Below, in pieces: positions 8,481 through 17,241 of a stretch of DNA of 64,000 nt. Under the pieces are notes generated by a model. That model searched no databases. It was not told the origin of the DNA and was given only the letters and a program-made list of their open reading frames with translations. Both the position numbers and the translations under genes were made by a program. Positions within the stretch are counted from its first letter, which is position 1, and every line of letters starts with the position of its first letter. This stretch comes from an uncultured Bacteroidales bacterium. Lineage in GTDB: Bacteria; Bacteroidota; Bacteroidia; Bacteroidales; Muribaculaceae. The stretch is taken from contig UQVH01000002.1 in the NCBI GenBank assembly GCA_900544535.1, forward strand, positions 1 through 64,000. The letters run 5' to 3'.

Positions 8481-9356
8481 TTAAGATGCGGGGCTGACAC
8501 TGTCTTTTTCGACAAATGTCCTTGAGGCCTGACTGCGGGCGATGTCAACCGTGCGTGTCAGACGTTCTTTTTCAAGCGATGCCACCTTGAAACGGCGTAT
8601 TGTAGCGGCATAGTCATAGGCGAGTGCGATTTCGCGGGCCTGTGCGGCTGGAAGAGCCATTGAATAACTTGAGGCGCCGTTGAATGTCAGGCGAATGTTA
8701 CGGCCAAGATTCTCGCTGATGAATTTTCCGACCGAATCACATTCGACACCCATGAAAGTGATCACTTCGGCGCCCATCGAGCGGTCGTTGCGTTCGCCGT
8801 CATGGCCTACCACTGAAGTCGTTGCGCTCCGCCCGTCGGCGCTGACCGTCACGGATGTGCTTTTGACGCTTTTGGCTTTAAGCGATGAGATAAGATAGAA
8901 ATTGCCGTCGGGACTGACTCGGCCCTGAAGTCCGTTGGTGCCTATGAATGCCGAAGGATTGGCGCTTGCGGCCACATAGTAGCCCTCGATAGGATTTTTG
9001 ACGAATTTCATCTGACGCTGAAGCGAATCGCCCAGTGCGCCGAGAACGGCTGTAAGCGAGTCGGCTTCCTGAAGTTTCAGTACGCTAAGCCCTTCGGTGG
9101 CCCGTGTAGCCAGATGGAGAGCTTCGCGGCGCACGTCGATCTCACGCGGATAGCGGCTCTTGAGAGTGTCGATCAGTTCAATGGCTTTGGTATAATCGTG
9201 GTTGTCATAGGCAGTGCGCGCCTCTTCGAGCAGCGCGTTTGCCTTCTCCGTGTCGCCTGAGCCTGAACATGCGCTTGTGCCTGCAATAAGGAGGCCGAGA
9301 ACCGAAAGCCGGAGTGCCCGGCGGAATATTCTGAGGTCAGTTGCTGCGTTGTACAT
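8481..9356 (-). CDS. Lipoprotein with TPR-like N-terminal region
   Basis: A 291-residue lipoprotein: signal peptide with lipobox GTSAC, Cys30. Residues 35-75 (NALLEEARTAYDNHDYTKAI) read as one tetratricopeptide-like helix pair, and the rest is a mixed alpha/beta domain I do not recognise, ending in an Arg/Lys-rich helix. It would be anchored in the envelope. Its start overlaps the 3' end of the RSH gene by 20 bases, so translation is probably coupled. No enzymatic motif is visible. Confidence 0.75.
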   Translation of the reverse strand: MYNAATDLRIFRRALRLSVLGLLIAGTSACSGSGDTEKANALLEEARTAYDNHDYTKAIELIDTLKSRYPREIDVRREALHLATRATEGLSVLKLQEADSLTAVLGALGDSLQRQMKFVKNPIEGYYVAASANPSAFIGTNGLQGRVSPDGNFYLISSLKAKSVKSTSVTVSADGRSATTSVVGHDGERNDRSMGAEVITFMGVECDSVGKFISENLGRNIRLTFNGASSYSMALPAAQAREIALAYDYAATIRRFKVASLEKERLTRTVDIARSQASRTFVEKDSVSPAS

Positions 9357-11547
9357 CTTTTATGCCTTTGATGGTTTTGATTTTCTTTATTATGTTGTTC
9401 AGCGACTCGGTGTTGCTGATGCCGATCACAAGGAATCCTGAGAAAATGCCGTCAGACGAGTCGATGGAAATGTTGCGGAGGGTGACATCTTTCTCCTTGT
9501 TGATGATCGAGGTGATGTTGGTGACGATGGTGATATCGTCGTTGCCGACGATCCTGAGCGTTGCCGCGAAATGTGAGCCTACTTTCCCGGACCAGCGGGT
9601 ACGGATGACACGATAGGGATATTTGTAGCGGATGTGCTCGGCGTTCGGGCAGTCATTGCGGTGGATTTTGATGACGCCTTCGGCCGAGACGAAGCCGAAC
9701 ACGTCGTCTCCGAAAATAGGGTTGCAGCAGCGCGACAGTCTGTAATTTATACCTTTGATGTTGTCGCCGATAATCAGAATGTCGTCCGAGCCGGATTCCT
9801 GGCGGTGTTCGCCGTTGTCGAGCAGTTCGAACTCCTCGGCGCTGCGGCGCTCGCTTTCGGCCTTGCGGTCGGCGCTTTCAATGAGTTCGTACTGTGTGAT
9901 GACATCGTTGACGTCGATGATCTCGTCGGAGATAGCCCGGTAGAAGTCTGTCACCGTGCGGTAGCCCATCTTCTTGATGGTGCGCATCAGGTAGCCCTCT
10001 TCAAGTTCGATCTTGCGGTTCTTGCAGCGGCGCTGAAGAAGTTCCTTGCCAAGTTCGGCCGAGCGGTTGGCGCGCTCGTTGAGTGTCTGCTTGATCTTGT
10101 TGCGGGCCTTGGATGTGACCACGAAACTCAGCCAGTCCTGTTTCGGAATCTGTCCGGGAGCGGTGGTGATCTCAACCGTGTCGCCCGAATGGAGCTTATA
10201 GTTGAGCTTGCGGTTGCGTCCGTTGACTTTTCCGCCCACACATGTGCAGCCGAGTTTGGAGTGGATGTTGAAAGCGAAGTCAAGCACGGTGGCTCCCAAC
10301 GGCAGACGGTAGAGATCGCCGCGGGGAGTGAAGACGAACACCTCTTTGTCGTAGAGGTCCATCTTGAAGTTTTTCATCAGCTCCATCGGGCCGTCGGCGG
10401 TTTCAAGAATATCGCGGATGTTGTTCATCCACGAATCGAGATCGCCTTCGCTCTTGATACCTTTATACTTCCAGTGCGCGGCAAGACCTTTTTCGGCAAT
10501 GAGGTCCATGCGCCGTGTGCGTATCTGTACTTCCACCCATTTGTTGTCGGGGCCTTTGACGGTGGTGTGAAGAGATTCGTAGCCGTTGCTTTTCGGGATC
10601 GACAGCCAGTCTTTCATACGTGCCGGATTCGGGGTGTACATGTCCGTCACGATGGAATAGACATTCCAGCAGTCGGCCTTTTCCCGTTCGAGAGGCACAT
10701 CGAGTATGATACGGATGGCGAAGAGATCGTAGATCCCGGAGAGTTCAACCTGCTGTTTGCGAAGCTTGTTCCAGATCGAATAGATCGATTTGGTGCGGCC
10801 CTTTATCTCGTATTTCAGACCGGTTGTGTCGAGTTTGGCTTTCAGGGGGGCGATGAAATCGGCTATATAGGCGTCGCGGGCCACTTTGGTCTCGTTGAGC
10901 TCGGCGGCGATTTTGCTATAAGTCTCGCGGGCCGTGTATTTGAGCGACATATCTTCAAGATCGCTCTTGATTTTATAGAGACCGAGACGGTGGGCGAGCG
11001 GTGCGTAGAGGTAGTTGGCCTCAAAAGCCGTGTCGGTGACAAATTTTTCGTCGGGGTGGTGATTGATGGTGCGCATGAGTATCAGGCGCTCCACGATCAT
11101 GATGATGATTACGCGTATATCTTCGGCGAACGTCATCAGCAGACGTCGGAAATTGTCGGTCTTGACCACACCCTGTTTTCCGTAGAGCGAGGAGACCTTG
11201 ATCAGTCCTCCGACTAAACGTTCGACATCTTCGCCCCACACTTTTCTGATCTGTTCCGGAGAGAAAGCCTCTTCCATACAGAGACCGTATGTCATGGTAG
11301 CAATGATCATGTTACGGTCCGGTGATACCATCTGACAAAGGGCGATCGCCGTGCGCATCGAATGAAGCACACGGTTGATGCCGTGGCGGTCAACCGGCGA
11401 TTTGTCTCTGGTGTAGGCCCTTGCCACCGCTTTCTTTACGGTGGCGAAATCTCCCGGCGAAGCAACTTCAGAAGCCTCACGCAGAAGAGTCCGCGTGAGT
11501 GCTTTGAGTTCCGAGGCTTCGGTGGGGGTGAATATCGGTTTTTCCAT
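9337..11547 (-). CDS. relA: Long RelA/SpoT homologue, synthetase-type (dead HD)
   Basis: A 736-residue long RSH protein from the ATG at 11547; a longer frame to 11637 would overlap murA. Domain order: HD-type hydrolase region (about 40-190), (p)ppGpp synthetase (about 210-340), TGS (about 380-445), helical region, Cys-rich CC/ZFD segment (YRLSRCCNPIFGDD), C-terminal ACT. The synthetase looks intact: RTKSIYSIWNK, YDLFAIRII, PKSNGYESLHTTV, EVQIRT and AAHWKYK are all present. The hydrolase is not: the HD-ED site reads YGLCMEEA (about 87-94) and the usual ADRLHNMRT reads VERLILMRT (about 152-160). It should therefore make but not degrade (p)ppGpp, like RelA of proteobacteria. It sits 61 bases after murA, on the same strand. 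Confidence 0.92.
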   Translation of the reverse strand: MEKPIFTPTEASELKALTRTLLREASEVASPGDFATVKKAVARAYTRDKSPVDRHGINRVLHSMRTAIALCQMVSPDRNMIIATMTYGLCMEEAFSPEQIRKVWGEDVERLVGGLIKVSSLYGKQGVVKTDNFRRLLMTFAEDIRVIIIMIVERLILMRTINHHPDEKFVTDTAFEANYLYAPLAHRLGLYKIKSDLEDMSLKYTARETYSKIAAELNETKVARDAYIADFIAPLKAKLDTTGLKYEIKGRTKSIYSIWNKLRKQQVELSGIYDLFAIRIILDVPLEREKADCWNVYSIVTDMYTPNPARMKDWLSIPKSNGYESLHTTVKGPDNKWVEVQIRTRRMDLIAEKGLAAHWKYKGIKSEGDLDSWMNNIRDILETADGPMELMKNFKMDLYDKEVFVFTPRGDLYRLPLGATVLDFAFNIHSKLGCTCVGGKVNGRNRKLNYKLHSGDTVEITTAPGQIPKQDWLSFVVTSKARNKIKQTLNERANRSAELGKELLQRRCKNRKIELEEGYLMRTIKKMGYRTVTDFYRAISDEIIDVNDVITQYELIESADRKAESERRSAEEFELLDNGEHRQESGSDDILIIGDNIKGINYRLSRCCNPIFGDDVFGFVSAEGVIKIHRNDCPNAEHIRYKYPYRVIRTRWSGKVGSHFAATLRIVGNDDITIVTNITSIINKEKDVTLRNISIDSSDGIFSGFLVIGISNTESLNNIIKKIKTIKGIKDVQRSN

Positions 11548-11608
11548 TGTGTAAGTGAGTGTAGGTGGAGGAGTTGCGTGTGGTGCGGAATTTGTATTGA
11601 TCCTGAGA

Positions 11609-12919
11609 TCAGTCTCTGCGGTAGATGCAGGCGCCAATCGAGTTCAGGCGCGTATCGATCGACTGATAGCCGCGGTCGATCTGGTCGATGTTGTCGATCC
11701 GCGAGACACCGCGCGCACTCATTGCGGCGAGGAGCATAGCGATACCGGCACGGATGTCGGGCGAGTGCATCTGGTTGGCCCGCAAGGGTACTTTGTGGTC
11801 AAGTCCGATCACAACGGCTCTGTGAGGATCACAGAGCATGATCTGCGCTCCCATGTCAATCAGACGGTCGACGAAGAAGAGTCGGCTTTCAAACATCTTC
11901 TGGTGTATCAGCACACTGCCGCGACACTGAGTTGCGGTCACAAGCATCACCGACAGAAGGTCGGGTGTGAGACCTGGCCACGGGGCGTCGGCTATGGTCG
12001 GTATCGAGCCATCGAGATTGGTCTCGATTTCGTATGATTCCTGCGAAGGAATGAAGATGTCGTCGCCGCGGCGTTCGAGGTTGATACCGAGCCGGCGGAA
12101 CGAGTCGGGAATGATGCCGAGATTGTCGTAGCTGACATCCTTGATGGTGAGTTCGCTGCGGGTTATGGCTGCCATGCCGATAAAGCTGCCGACTTCTATC
12201 ATGTCGGGCAGGATAGTGTGGTCGGCTCCGGAAAGTTTCTCCACTCCGGTGATTCGCAGGAGATTCGATCCGATTCCCTCTATCTTCACGCCCATTTTCA
12301 CGAGTATCTTGCAGAGTTGCTGCACGTATGGTTCGCAGGCTGCATTGTAGATCGTGGTCGTCCCTTCAGCAAGTGCGGCTGCCATGACAATATTGGCGGT
12401 GCCGGTGACCGAAGCTTCGTCGAGAAGCATGTAGCAACCTTTCAGACCGCCGACAGTCACCAGATAGTAAGCCTGACGCTCTTCGTTGTAGGCAATCATG
12501 GCACCGAGTTTTGAAAGGCCGGTGATATGGGTGTCCACTCTGCGTCGTCCGATCTTGTCGCCTCCCGGTTTAGCGAAATAGGCCTGGCCGAGACGGGCGA
12601 GGAGGGGACCTACGACGAGCACCGAACCGCGGAGCGAGGCACAGCGGGCTACGAAATCGGCGCTTGAGATATACTCTTCGTCCAGATCGTCAGCCTGAAA
12701 ACGGTAAGTGTCCACGTCGAGACGCTCGACCTTTACTCGCATTGCTTTGAGCAGGTTGATAAGATTGATGACGTCGAGAATGTCGGGCACGTTGCGGATG
12801 ATTACAGGTTCCGAGGTTAGAAGTGTCGCGCTTATTACTTCCAAAGCTTCGTTTTTCGCTCCCTGAGGCTTGATAGAGCCACTCAGTCTGTGACCTCCTT
12901 CTATTATGTAGGTGCTCAT
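11609..12919 (-). CDS. murA: UDP-GlcNAc enolpyruvyl transferase, Asp in place of catalytic Cys
   Basis: MurA, 436 residues, adds enolpyruvate from PEP to UDP-GlcNAc, the first committed step of peptidoglycan synthesis, in the cytoplasm. The two EPSP-synthase-like halves are present, as are the N-terminal KPQGAKNEAL and the SPDIRAG loop. The mobile-loop residue that is Cys115 in E. coli is Asp121 here (PGGDKIGRRRVD). That swap is known from Mycobacterium and Chlamydia MurA, leaves the enzyme active, and removes the target of fosfomycin. It follows murB by 62 bases. Confidence 0.96.
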   Translation of the reverse strand: MSTYIIEGGHRLSGSIKPQGAKNEALEVISATLLTSEPVIIRNVPDILDVINLINLLKAMRVKVERLDVDTYRFQADDLDEEYISSADFVARCASLRGSVLVVGPLLARLGQAYFAKPGGDKIGRRRVDTHITGLSKLGAMIAYNEERQAYYLVTVGGLKGCYMLLDEASVTGTANIVMAAALAEGTTTIYNAACEPYVQQLCKILVKMGVKIEGIGSNLLRITGVEKLSGADHTILPDMIEVGSFIGMAAITRSELTIKDVSYDNLGIIPDSFRRLGINLERRGDDIFIPSQESYEIETNLDGSIPTIADAPWPGLTPDLLSVMLVTATQCRGSVLIHQKMFESRLFFVDRLIDMGAQIMLCDPHRAVVIGLDHKVPLRANQMHSPDIRAGIAMLLAAMSARGVSRIDNIDQIDRGYQSIDTRLNSIGACIYRRD

Positions 12920-12981
12920 AATTGTTATGCAGGTTTTGGGAATAGTTGAAAGGTGATGATAAAATCAGAATGCCTGACGCC

Positions 12982-14007
12982 CTAAATATGTTCAACTTCC
13001 GGGGTCAGTTTTATGCCGAACCGCTGTCCGACAGAGGCTATGATACGCTTTTCGAGACCGATGATTTCCGCGGGAGTCGCCTGGCGGTCAGGATTGACTA
13101 TGAGTAAGGGCTGGAGATGCCACACGGCGGCGTTGCCGTCGCTATATCCCTTCCATCCGCAGCGTTCGATGAGCCATGCGGCCGGAATCTTGTAGCCTCC
13201 ATCGACTTTATAGTGTGGCGGCATGTCGGGCGAGACTGTTTCGCAGATCTTTGTGAAAAGCTCTTCGCTGACCACGGGGTTTTTGAAGAAGCTGCCGGCG
13301 CTGGGAACTTTGGCGGGGTCCGGAAGTTTGGCGTCGCGTATTCCGATAACGGCTTTGCGGACAGCATGAGGAGTGAGCAGAGCCGGATCTTTTCTCTCGA
13401 AATGGTTTCTGAGAGCGGGATATGACAGATTAGGTGCCGCTAACGGACTCAGACGGTAGTCGACAGCGTGGATAATGTAGCGATTCTTGAAATCAGGTTG
13501 TTTGAAGATCGAATCGCGGTAAGCATAGCGGCAGTCTGCATTGCTGAATGTCACGAACTCTTCTTCGACTTCGTCATAGGCGTTTACGGCCACAATCGCA
13601 TCGGCGGCTTCAACTCCGTAAGCTCCGACATTCTGCACGGCCGAGGCTCCCGCTTCACCCGGAATTCCCGACAGATTTTCGATGCCCCACAGCCCGCGGT
13701 CGCAGGCCCAGGCGATGACGTCGTCCATCGTCTCTCCGGCCCCGACTCGTATAATCACCTCTTCGGCATTTTCGGAAATAATGTCAATCCCTTTGACGGC
13801 ACTGTGAAGGATTATGCCGGGGAAATCGCCTGTGAAAAGCAGGTTGCTTCCGGCGCCGATGTGAAATTTCTCCACATCTTTTCTGATCGATGAAAGGATG
13901 AAAGGAATGTCCTCTGCGGCGGTATATTCCATAAACTCCCCGCACTTTACGTTCATAGCGAATGTGTTGTGCGATGTCAGATTATAGTTGTCAAGAGTTC
14001 TGATCAT
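12982..14007 (-). CDS. murB: UDP-N-acetylenolpyruvoylglucosamine reductase
   Basis: MurB, 341 residues, the FAD-dependent reductase that turns the MurA product into UDP-MurNAc. FAD-binding segments GAGSNLL and SGIPGEAGASAVQNVGAYG are clear. The catalytic Ser lies in SAGSFFKNP and the C-terminal Glu in LTPEVEHI. Residues around YAYRDSIFK match the E. coli (type I) form. It precedes murA, so two consecutive steps of the pathway are cotranscribed. Confidence 0.97.
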   Translation of the reverse strand: MIRTLDNYNLTSHNTFAMNVKCGEFMEYTAAEDIPFILSSIRKDVEKFHIGAGSNLLFTGDFPGIILHSAVKGIDIISENAEEVIIRVGAGETMDDVIAWACDRGLWGIENLSGIPGEAGASAVQNVGAYGVEAADAIVAVNAYDEVEEEFVTFSNADCRYAYRDSIFKQPDFKNRYIIHAVDYRLSPLAAPNLSYPALRNHFERKDPALLTPHAVRKAVIGIRDAKLPDPAKVPSAGSFFKNPVVSEELFTKICETVSPDMPPHYKVDGGYKIPAAWLIERCGWKGYSDGNAAVWHLQPLLIVNPDRQATPAEIIGLEKRIIASVGQRFGIKLTPEVEHI

Positions 14008-14074
14008 TGTCGGATGAATTGTTTTTGATGCGAACCGAGGGCTGCCCGCAATCCGGACGGCCTGAATTCATCCA

Positions 14075-14082
14075 CAAAAATA
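14075..14082 (-). promoter_or_regulatory. Possible -7 element upstream of murB
   Basis: TATTTTTG on the minus strand fits the TAnnTTTG -7 consensus and would start transcription about 60 bases before murB. No convincing TTTG lies at the right distance upstream, so this is a weak call. Confidence 0.3.
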
Positions 14083-14155
14083 AGAAAAATTTCGACAGCA
14101 ATCCTCCTCCGGAGCTAAAATTTCACCGCACACCGCCGCATGAACTTCCAAGTGT

Positions 14156-15886
14156 TCAGCTAAGCCAAGCATCCTTGATGAATTCAACAATTCGATCGCG
14201 ACGCTCACAAATTTGTTTTTCACGCCATTCCCGGTCACTTTTCAAGGTCTCATAAATCTCTTTGTGAGAATAAAAAATGCTGTTATACATTTCCATAACA
14301 TCTTTATCCGCCGGATTATGGTTGCTCTTGGAGGAATTGTTGCCCCAAGTGAGAAGTGAAAGGTTGCCTATATTGTTAAGATACTCGTTACAGAATTCTT
14401 CTGTGTATTCCGTGAAATCGGGCGTTTGCGGAGTGATATGATCTAATGTATTGGAAAGCGCTACATCGCGAAACACATTAGTGCATTCATCCGGAGACAA
14501 TAACGGTTGACGGGCTTTGGCGCGTAGGTAGTTTTCATATTTATAGAGTACATATCTCAACTCACGGCGATAATGATACTTGTTGTCAGCGAAATAGCGC
14601 AGACAATCTCCGTCGAAATTCCAGTATGATTTGAATCCATGTTTTGCTTTGTAGGTAAGATCGGCTATAAGACTGTTATATCCGTCAGATTTGTAATTTT
14701 TGGCTACCGGTATCAGATTATTGGTGCGATATGCGCCCCAAGTATATGTCATTTTAAACAATATCTTCTCGACCAATTTCAGTGCGTTGTCAATAGCTGG
14801 GATATTTCTGATTTCCGTACCATTTCCATTATAATGACAAAGCTTTAATACCAAAGGCATAGAATTGGCTTTATCGAGGATGCAGACATCAGCAATTGGA
14901 CTGTTGAACAAATGCCAAGTGTTTTCAATTTCACACATTACCGAGTAAGAATGACGTAATTCACTTGCAAAATCATTGATCCACTGTATTTTGTTATGAG
15001 AACTTTGTAGGCATCCTTTTATCGCATCCAAAGGAGATTCATAGCTTGAAAGAAATGCGGAACAATGATATCCTAATATAGTATCCTCTTTAGTTTCAAG
15101 TTTTTCAATATAGTTGTAAATTGAAGTGAATTTTGCCTCCAAAGAACGAATATTGGAGACTGCGTTTGCGGCATTGGTCCGATATATCTGGTGCATAAGA
15201 TATGCCTTTAGCTTCTCTAATGTTGTCAGTCCCAGACCTCGGTCATTTTGAAATGCGAATATTTGTGTAGCGGTAAGTTTAGCACCCTCTCCGCTAAGGA
15301 CAAATGTTGTTATTATAGCATTGTCTATTATGGCAAGCCATTTGAAGAGAGTTTCCGATTGCTCAGTCTCCATTTTTTCGCTAAAATAGAGTGCAGCATC
15401 ACGCATACGTCGTTCGGATCTCCTTCCGGTCTCTTCCTTATAGTCGTCACAGCAACCAATGATCACTCTGTTAAAGAATGATGTATCTTCCGGAACTGTC
15501 TCAAATTTTTGATTGCCATAACGCGGTTGGAGATAGCGTTCATATATTTGTTCTGTGGCGTATTGGTTATTATTATATTCAAATGTTACAATGTTGCGTT
15601 TACGCAATTCTTTCACGAGACAACTCATGAAAATAACGGTAGTAGTCAATCTTTGCTGACCGTCAATTACTTCATAGCGGTTATTCTGTGCTTTTTCAAA
15701 AAGATAGTGGCCAAGGAAATAATTTGAATCGTCAGGTTGATCAACTATATCACTCAAATACATGTCAACTTGTCCGATACGACCATCTTTCCCGACTCTC
15801 CAAGAATAAGCTCTCTGATAGCTTGGAATTTCAAAAGAAATCATGTCTTCGCCGAAGAGACGTCCGATAGTAGTTTGGTTATCCAT
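14156..15886 (-). CDS. DUF262/DUF1524 (GmrSD-like) protein
   Basis: A 576-residue protein with an N-terminal DUF262 domain (IPSYQRAYSW, FLGHYLFE, VIDGQQRLTTTVIF; about residues 18-85). The C-terminal DUF1524 region is of HNH-nuclease type (LDHITPQ near 490, then NIGNLSLLTWGNNSSKSN). This is the two-part layout of the modification-dependent type IV enzyme GmrSD, where DUF262 binds and hydrolyses NTP and DUF1524 cuts DNA; many stand-alone relatives are counted as antiphage candidates. Its DNA is visibly more AT-rich than the genes on both sides, which suggests acquisition. It sits downstream of the sensor kinase on the same strand (32-base gap) but is unrelated to it. Antiphage function is inference. 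Confidence 0.85.
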   Translation of the reverse strand: MDNQTTIGRLFGEDMISFEIPSYQRAYSWRVGKDGRIGQVDMYLSDIVDQPDDSNYFLGHYLFEKAQNNRYEVIDGQQRLTTTVIFMSCLVKELRKRNIVTFEYNNNQYATEQIYERYLQPRYGNQKFETVPEDTSFFNRVIIGCCDDYKEETGRRSERRMRDAALYFSEKMETEQSETLFKWLAIIDNAIITTFVLSGEGAKLTATQIFAFQNDRGLGLTTLEKLKAYLMHQIYRTNAANAVSNIRSLEAKFTSIYNYIEKLETKEDTILGYHCSAFLSSYESPLDAIKGCLQSSHNKIQWINDFASELRHSYSVMCEIENTWHLFNSPIADVCILDKANSMPLVLKLCHYNGNGTEIRNIPAIDNALKLVEKILFKMTYTWGAYRTNNLIPVAKNYKSDGYNSLIADLTYKAKHGFKSYWNFDGDCLRYFADNKYHYRRELRYVLYKYENYLRAKARQPLLSPDECTNVFRDVALSNTLDHITPQTPDFTEYTEEFCNEYLNNIGNLSLLTWGNNSSKSNHNPADKDVMEMYNSIFYSHKEIYETLKSDREWREKQICERRDRIVEFIKDAWLS

Positions 15887-15918
15887 AATGTTTTTATTAG
15901 TGCGTTTTTAGATTGGTA

Positions 15919-17235
15919 TTATTTGTTGGCCGTGGTTTTGAAATGGATTGTGAAGCGGGTGAGGCCGTCGGAGCCGGTTGCGAGGGAGAAGCGACAGCCG
16001 TGTTTGTGGAGCACTTCACTGATGAAAAGCAGTCCTATGCCGTGACCGTTGACCTTTGTCGAGAAGAAGGGGCTGAAAAGCATTTTGGCGGCTTCGCGGT
16101 CGATGCCGGGTCCGTTGTCGGTAACGGTAAGGGTGGGAGGAACAGCCGAGGTTTCTACCGTGATCAGTCCGTCGTTGCCGATGCTCTCGGCTGAGTTTTT
16201 CACTATATTGATCAGCACCTGTTCGAGCAGGACGGGATCGGCCATGACATCTAAAGGTCCGGCACAGAGACGGAAATCGAGAGTGATGCCGCGTCCGGCG
16301 CAAAGGCTTTCGAGCATTACGCGCCAGCTTTCGAGCAGACCGTTCAGATCGGATTTGCGCAGGTTTGCGTCCGGAATTTTGACTACATCTGCAAAGGATG
16401 TGATAAACTTGCTCATGGCCTGACAGCGCGCCTCGCAGACGCTCATGACTTCGGCAAGATCGGCGTATTTTTCTCCGGCATCCTCAAGCATGAGTCCCGC
16501 GGTGGAAAGCATGGAATTGACTCCGGCCATCGAATTGTTGACCTCGTGGGCAATGACGCGGATCACCTTCTCATAGCTCTTTTTCTCGGCGATCATCACC
16601 TCCTCAGTCAGTTTTTCGATGAGAATAAAGGGGTGGGGATAGCCCTGATTCATGAACGACAGGCGCGAGCAGCGGTAGATCATCGAGTCGTTCAGTCGTT
16701 CGGTGACGGTTTCGCCCTGACCGAGATGCTTAAGGATGGAGCCAAGTTCGGTGTTGAGGTCTGCGAGAAAACGCCCTTCGAGATCCTGACCTTTCGCGAA
16801 TCCGAGAAAGGTGGCCGCGGCTTTGTTGGCCGTCTTTATGCCGTCGCGGTCAGTCAGGATCAGTATGCCCATCGGCGACACGTCGACGAGCAGATCAAGG
16901 AAATGGTTCTGCTCGCGCAGCCGAAGGCGCTCTTCCTTGAGCGAGACCATCATTGCGTTGAACATGTCGACAATCTTGTCGGCCTCATGCTGGTTTACGT
17001 GGGAGAGACGACTGCTGAAATCTTGCTCGCGCAGAAGATCGATGCCGTTGCTGATGCTCCGGATCGGTTTCATGACATTGCGGTAAAACACTATCAGCAA
17101 TATCAGTGCCAATACACTTGTCGAGCGGGTGATATACATGACAGAGCTTCCTCCGTCGACCGGAAGAAGCAGTGAGCTGACGATCGAGGCACCGAGCAGC
17201 AGAATGATTATTATGAGAATCCAGCTTATCCTCAT
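15919..17235 (-). CDS. Membrane sensor histidine kinase (NtrB/AtoS-like)
   Basis: A 438-residue sensor kinase: two N-terminal membrane helices (about 5-25 and 37-52) with very little between them. A HAMP-like linker (about 50-105), a PAS-like domain (about 112-215), a histidine phosphoacceptor helix with IAHEVNNSM, and an HATPase domain with N (NIVKNSAES), G1 (DNGPGID) and GHGIGL boxes follow. It should phosphorylate the sigma-54 regulator encoded 6 bases upstream. The near-absence of a periplasmic loop suggests it senses in the membrane or cytoplasm. It is the last gene of the efflux operon, so signal detection and output are made from one transcript. Confidence 0.93.
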   Translation of the reverse strand: MRISWILIIIILLLGASIVSSLLLPVDGGSSVMYITRSTSVLALILLIVFYRNVMKPIRSISNGIDLLREQDFSSRLSHVNQHEADKIVDMFNAMMVSLKEERLRLREQNHFLDLLVDVSPMGILILTDRDGIKTANKAAATFLGFAKGQDLEGRFLADLNTELGSILKHLGQGETVTERLNDSMIYRCSRLSFMNQGYPHPFILIEKLTEEVMIAEKKSYEKVIRVIAHEVNNSMAGVNSMLSTAGLMLEDAGEKYADLAEVMSVCEARCQAMSKFITSFADVVKIPDANLRKSDLNGLLESWRVMLESLCAGRGITLDFRLCAGPLDVMADPVLLEQVLINIVKNSAESIGNDGLITVETSAVPPTLTVTDNGPGIDREAAKMLFSPFFSTKVNGHGIGLLFISEVLHKHGCRFSLATGSDGLTRFTIHFKTTANK

Positions 17236-17241
17236 TGTTCG

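Noticed and set aside
9634..11217. Open frame of 527 codons on the plus strand opposite the RSH gene
   Set aside because: It is the mirror of a strongly supported gene; its product is low in complexity (runs of V, D, F, E, G) and shows no domain.
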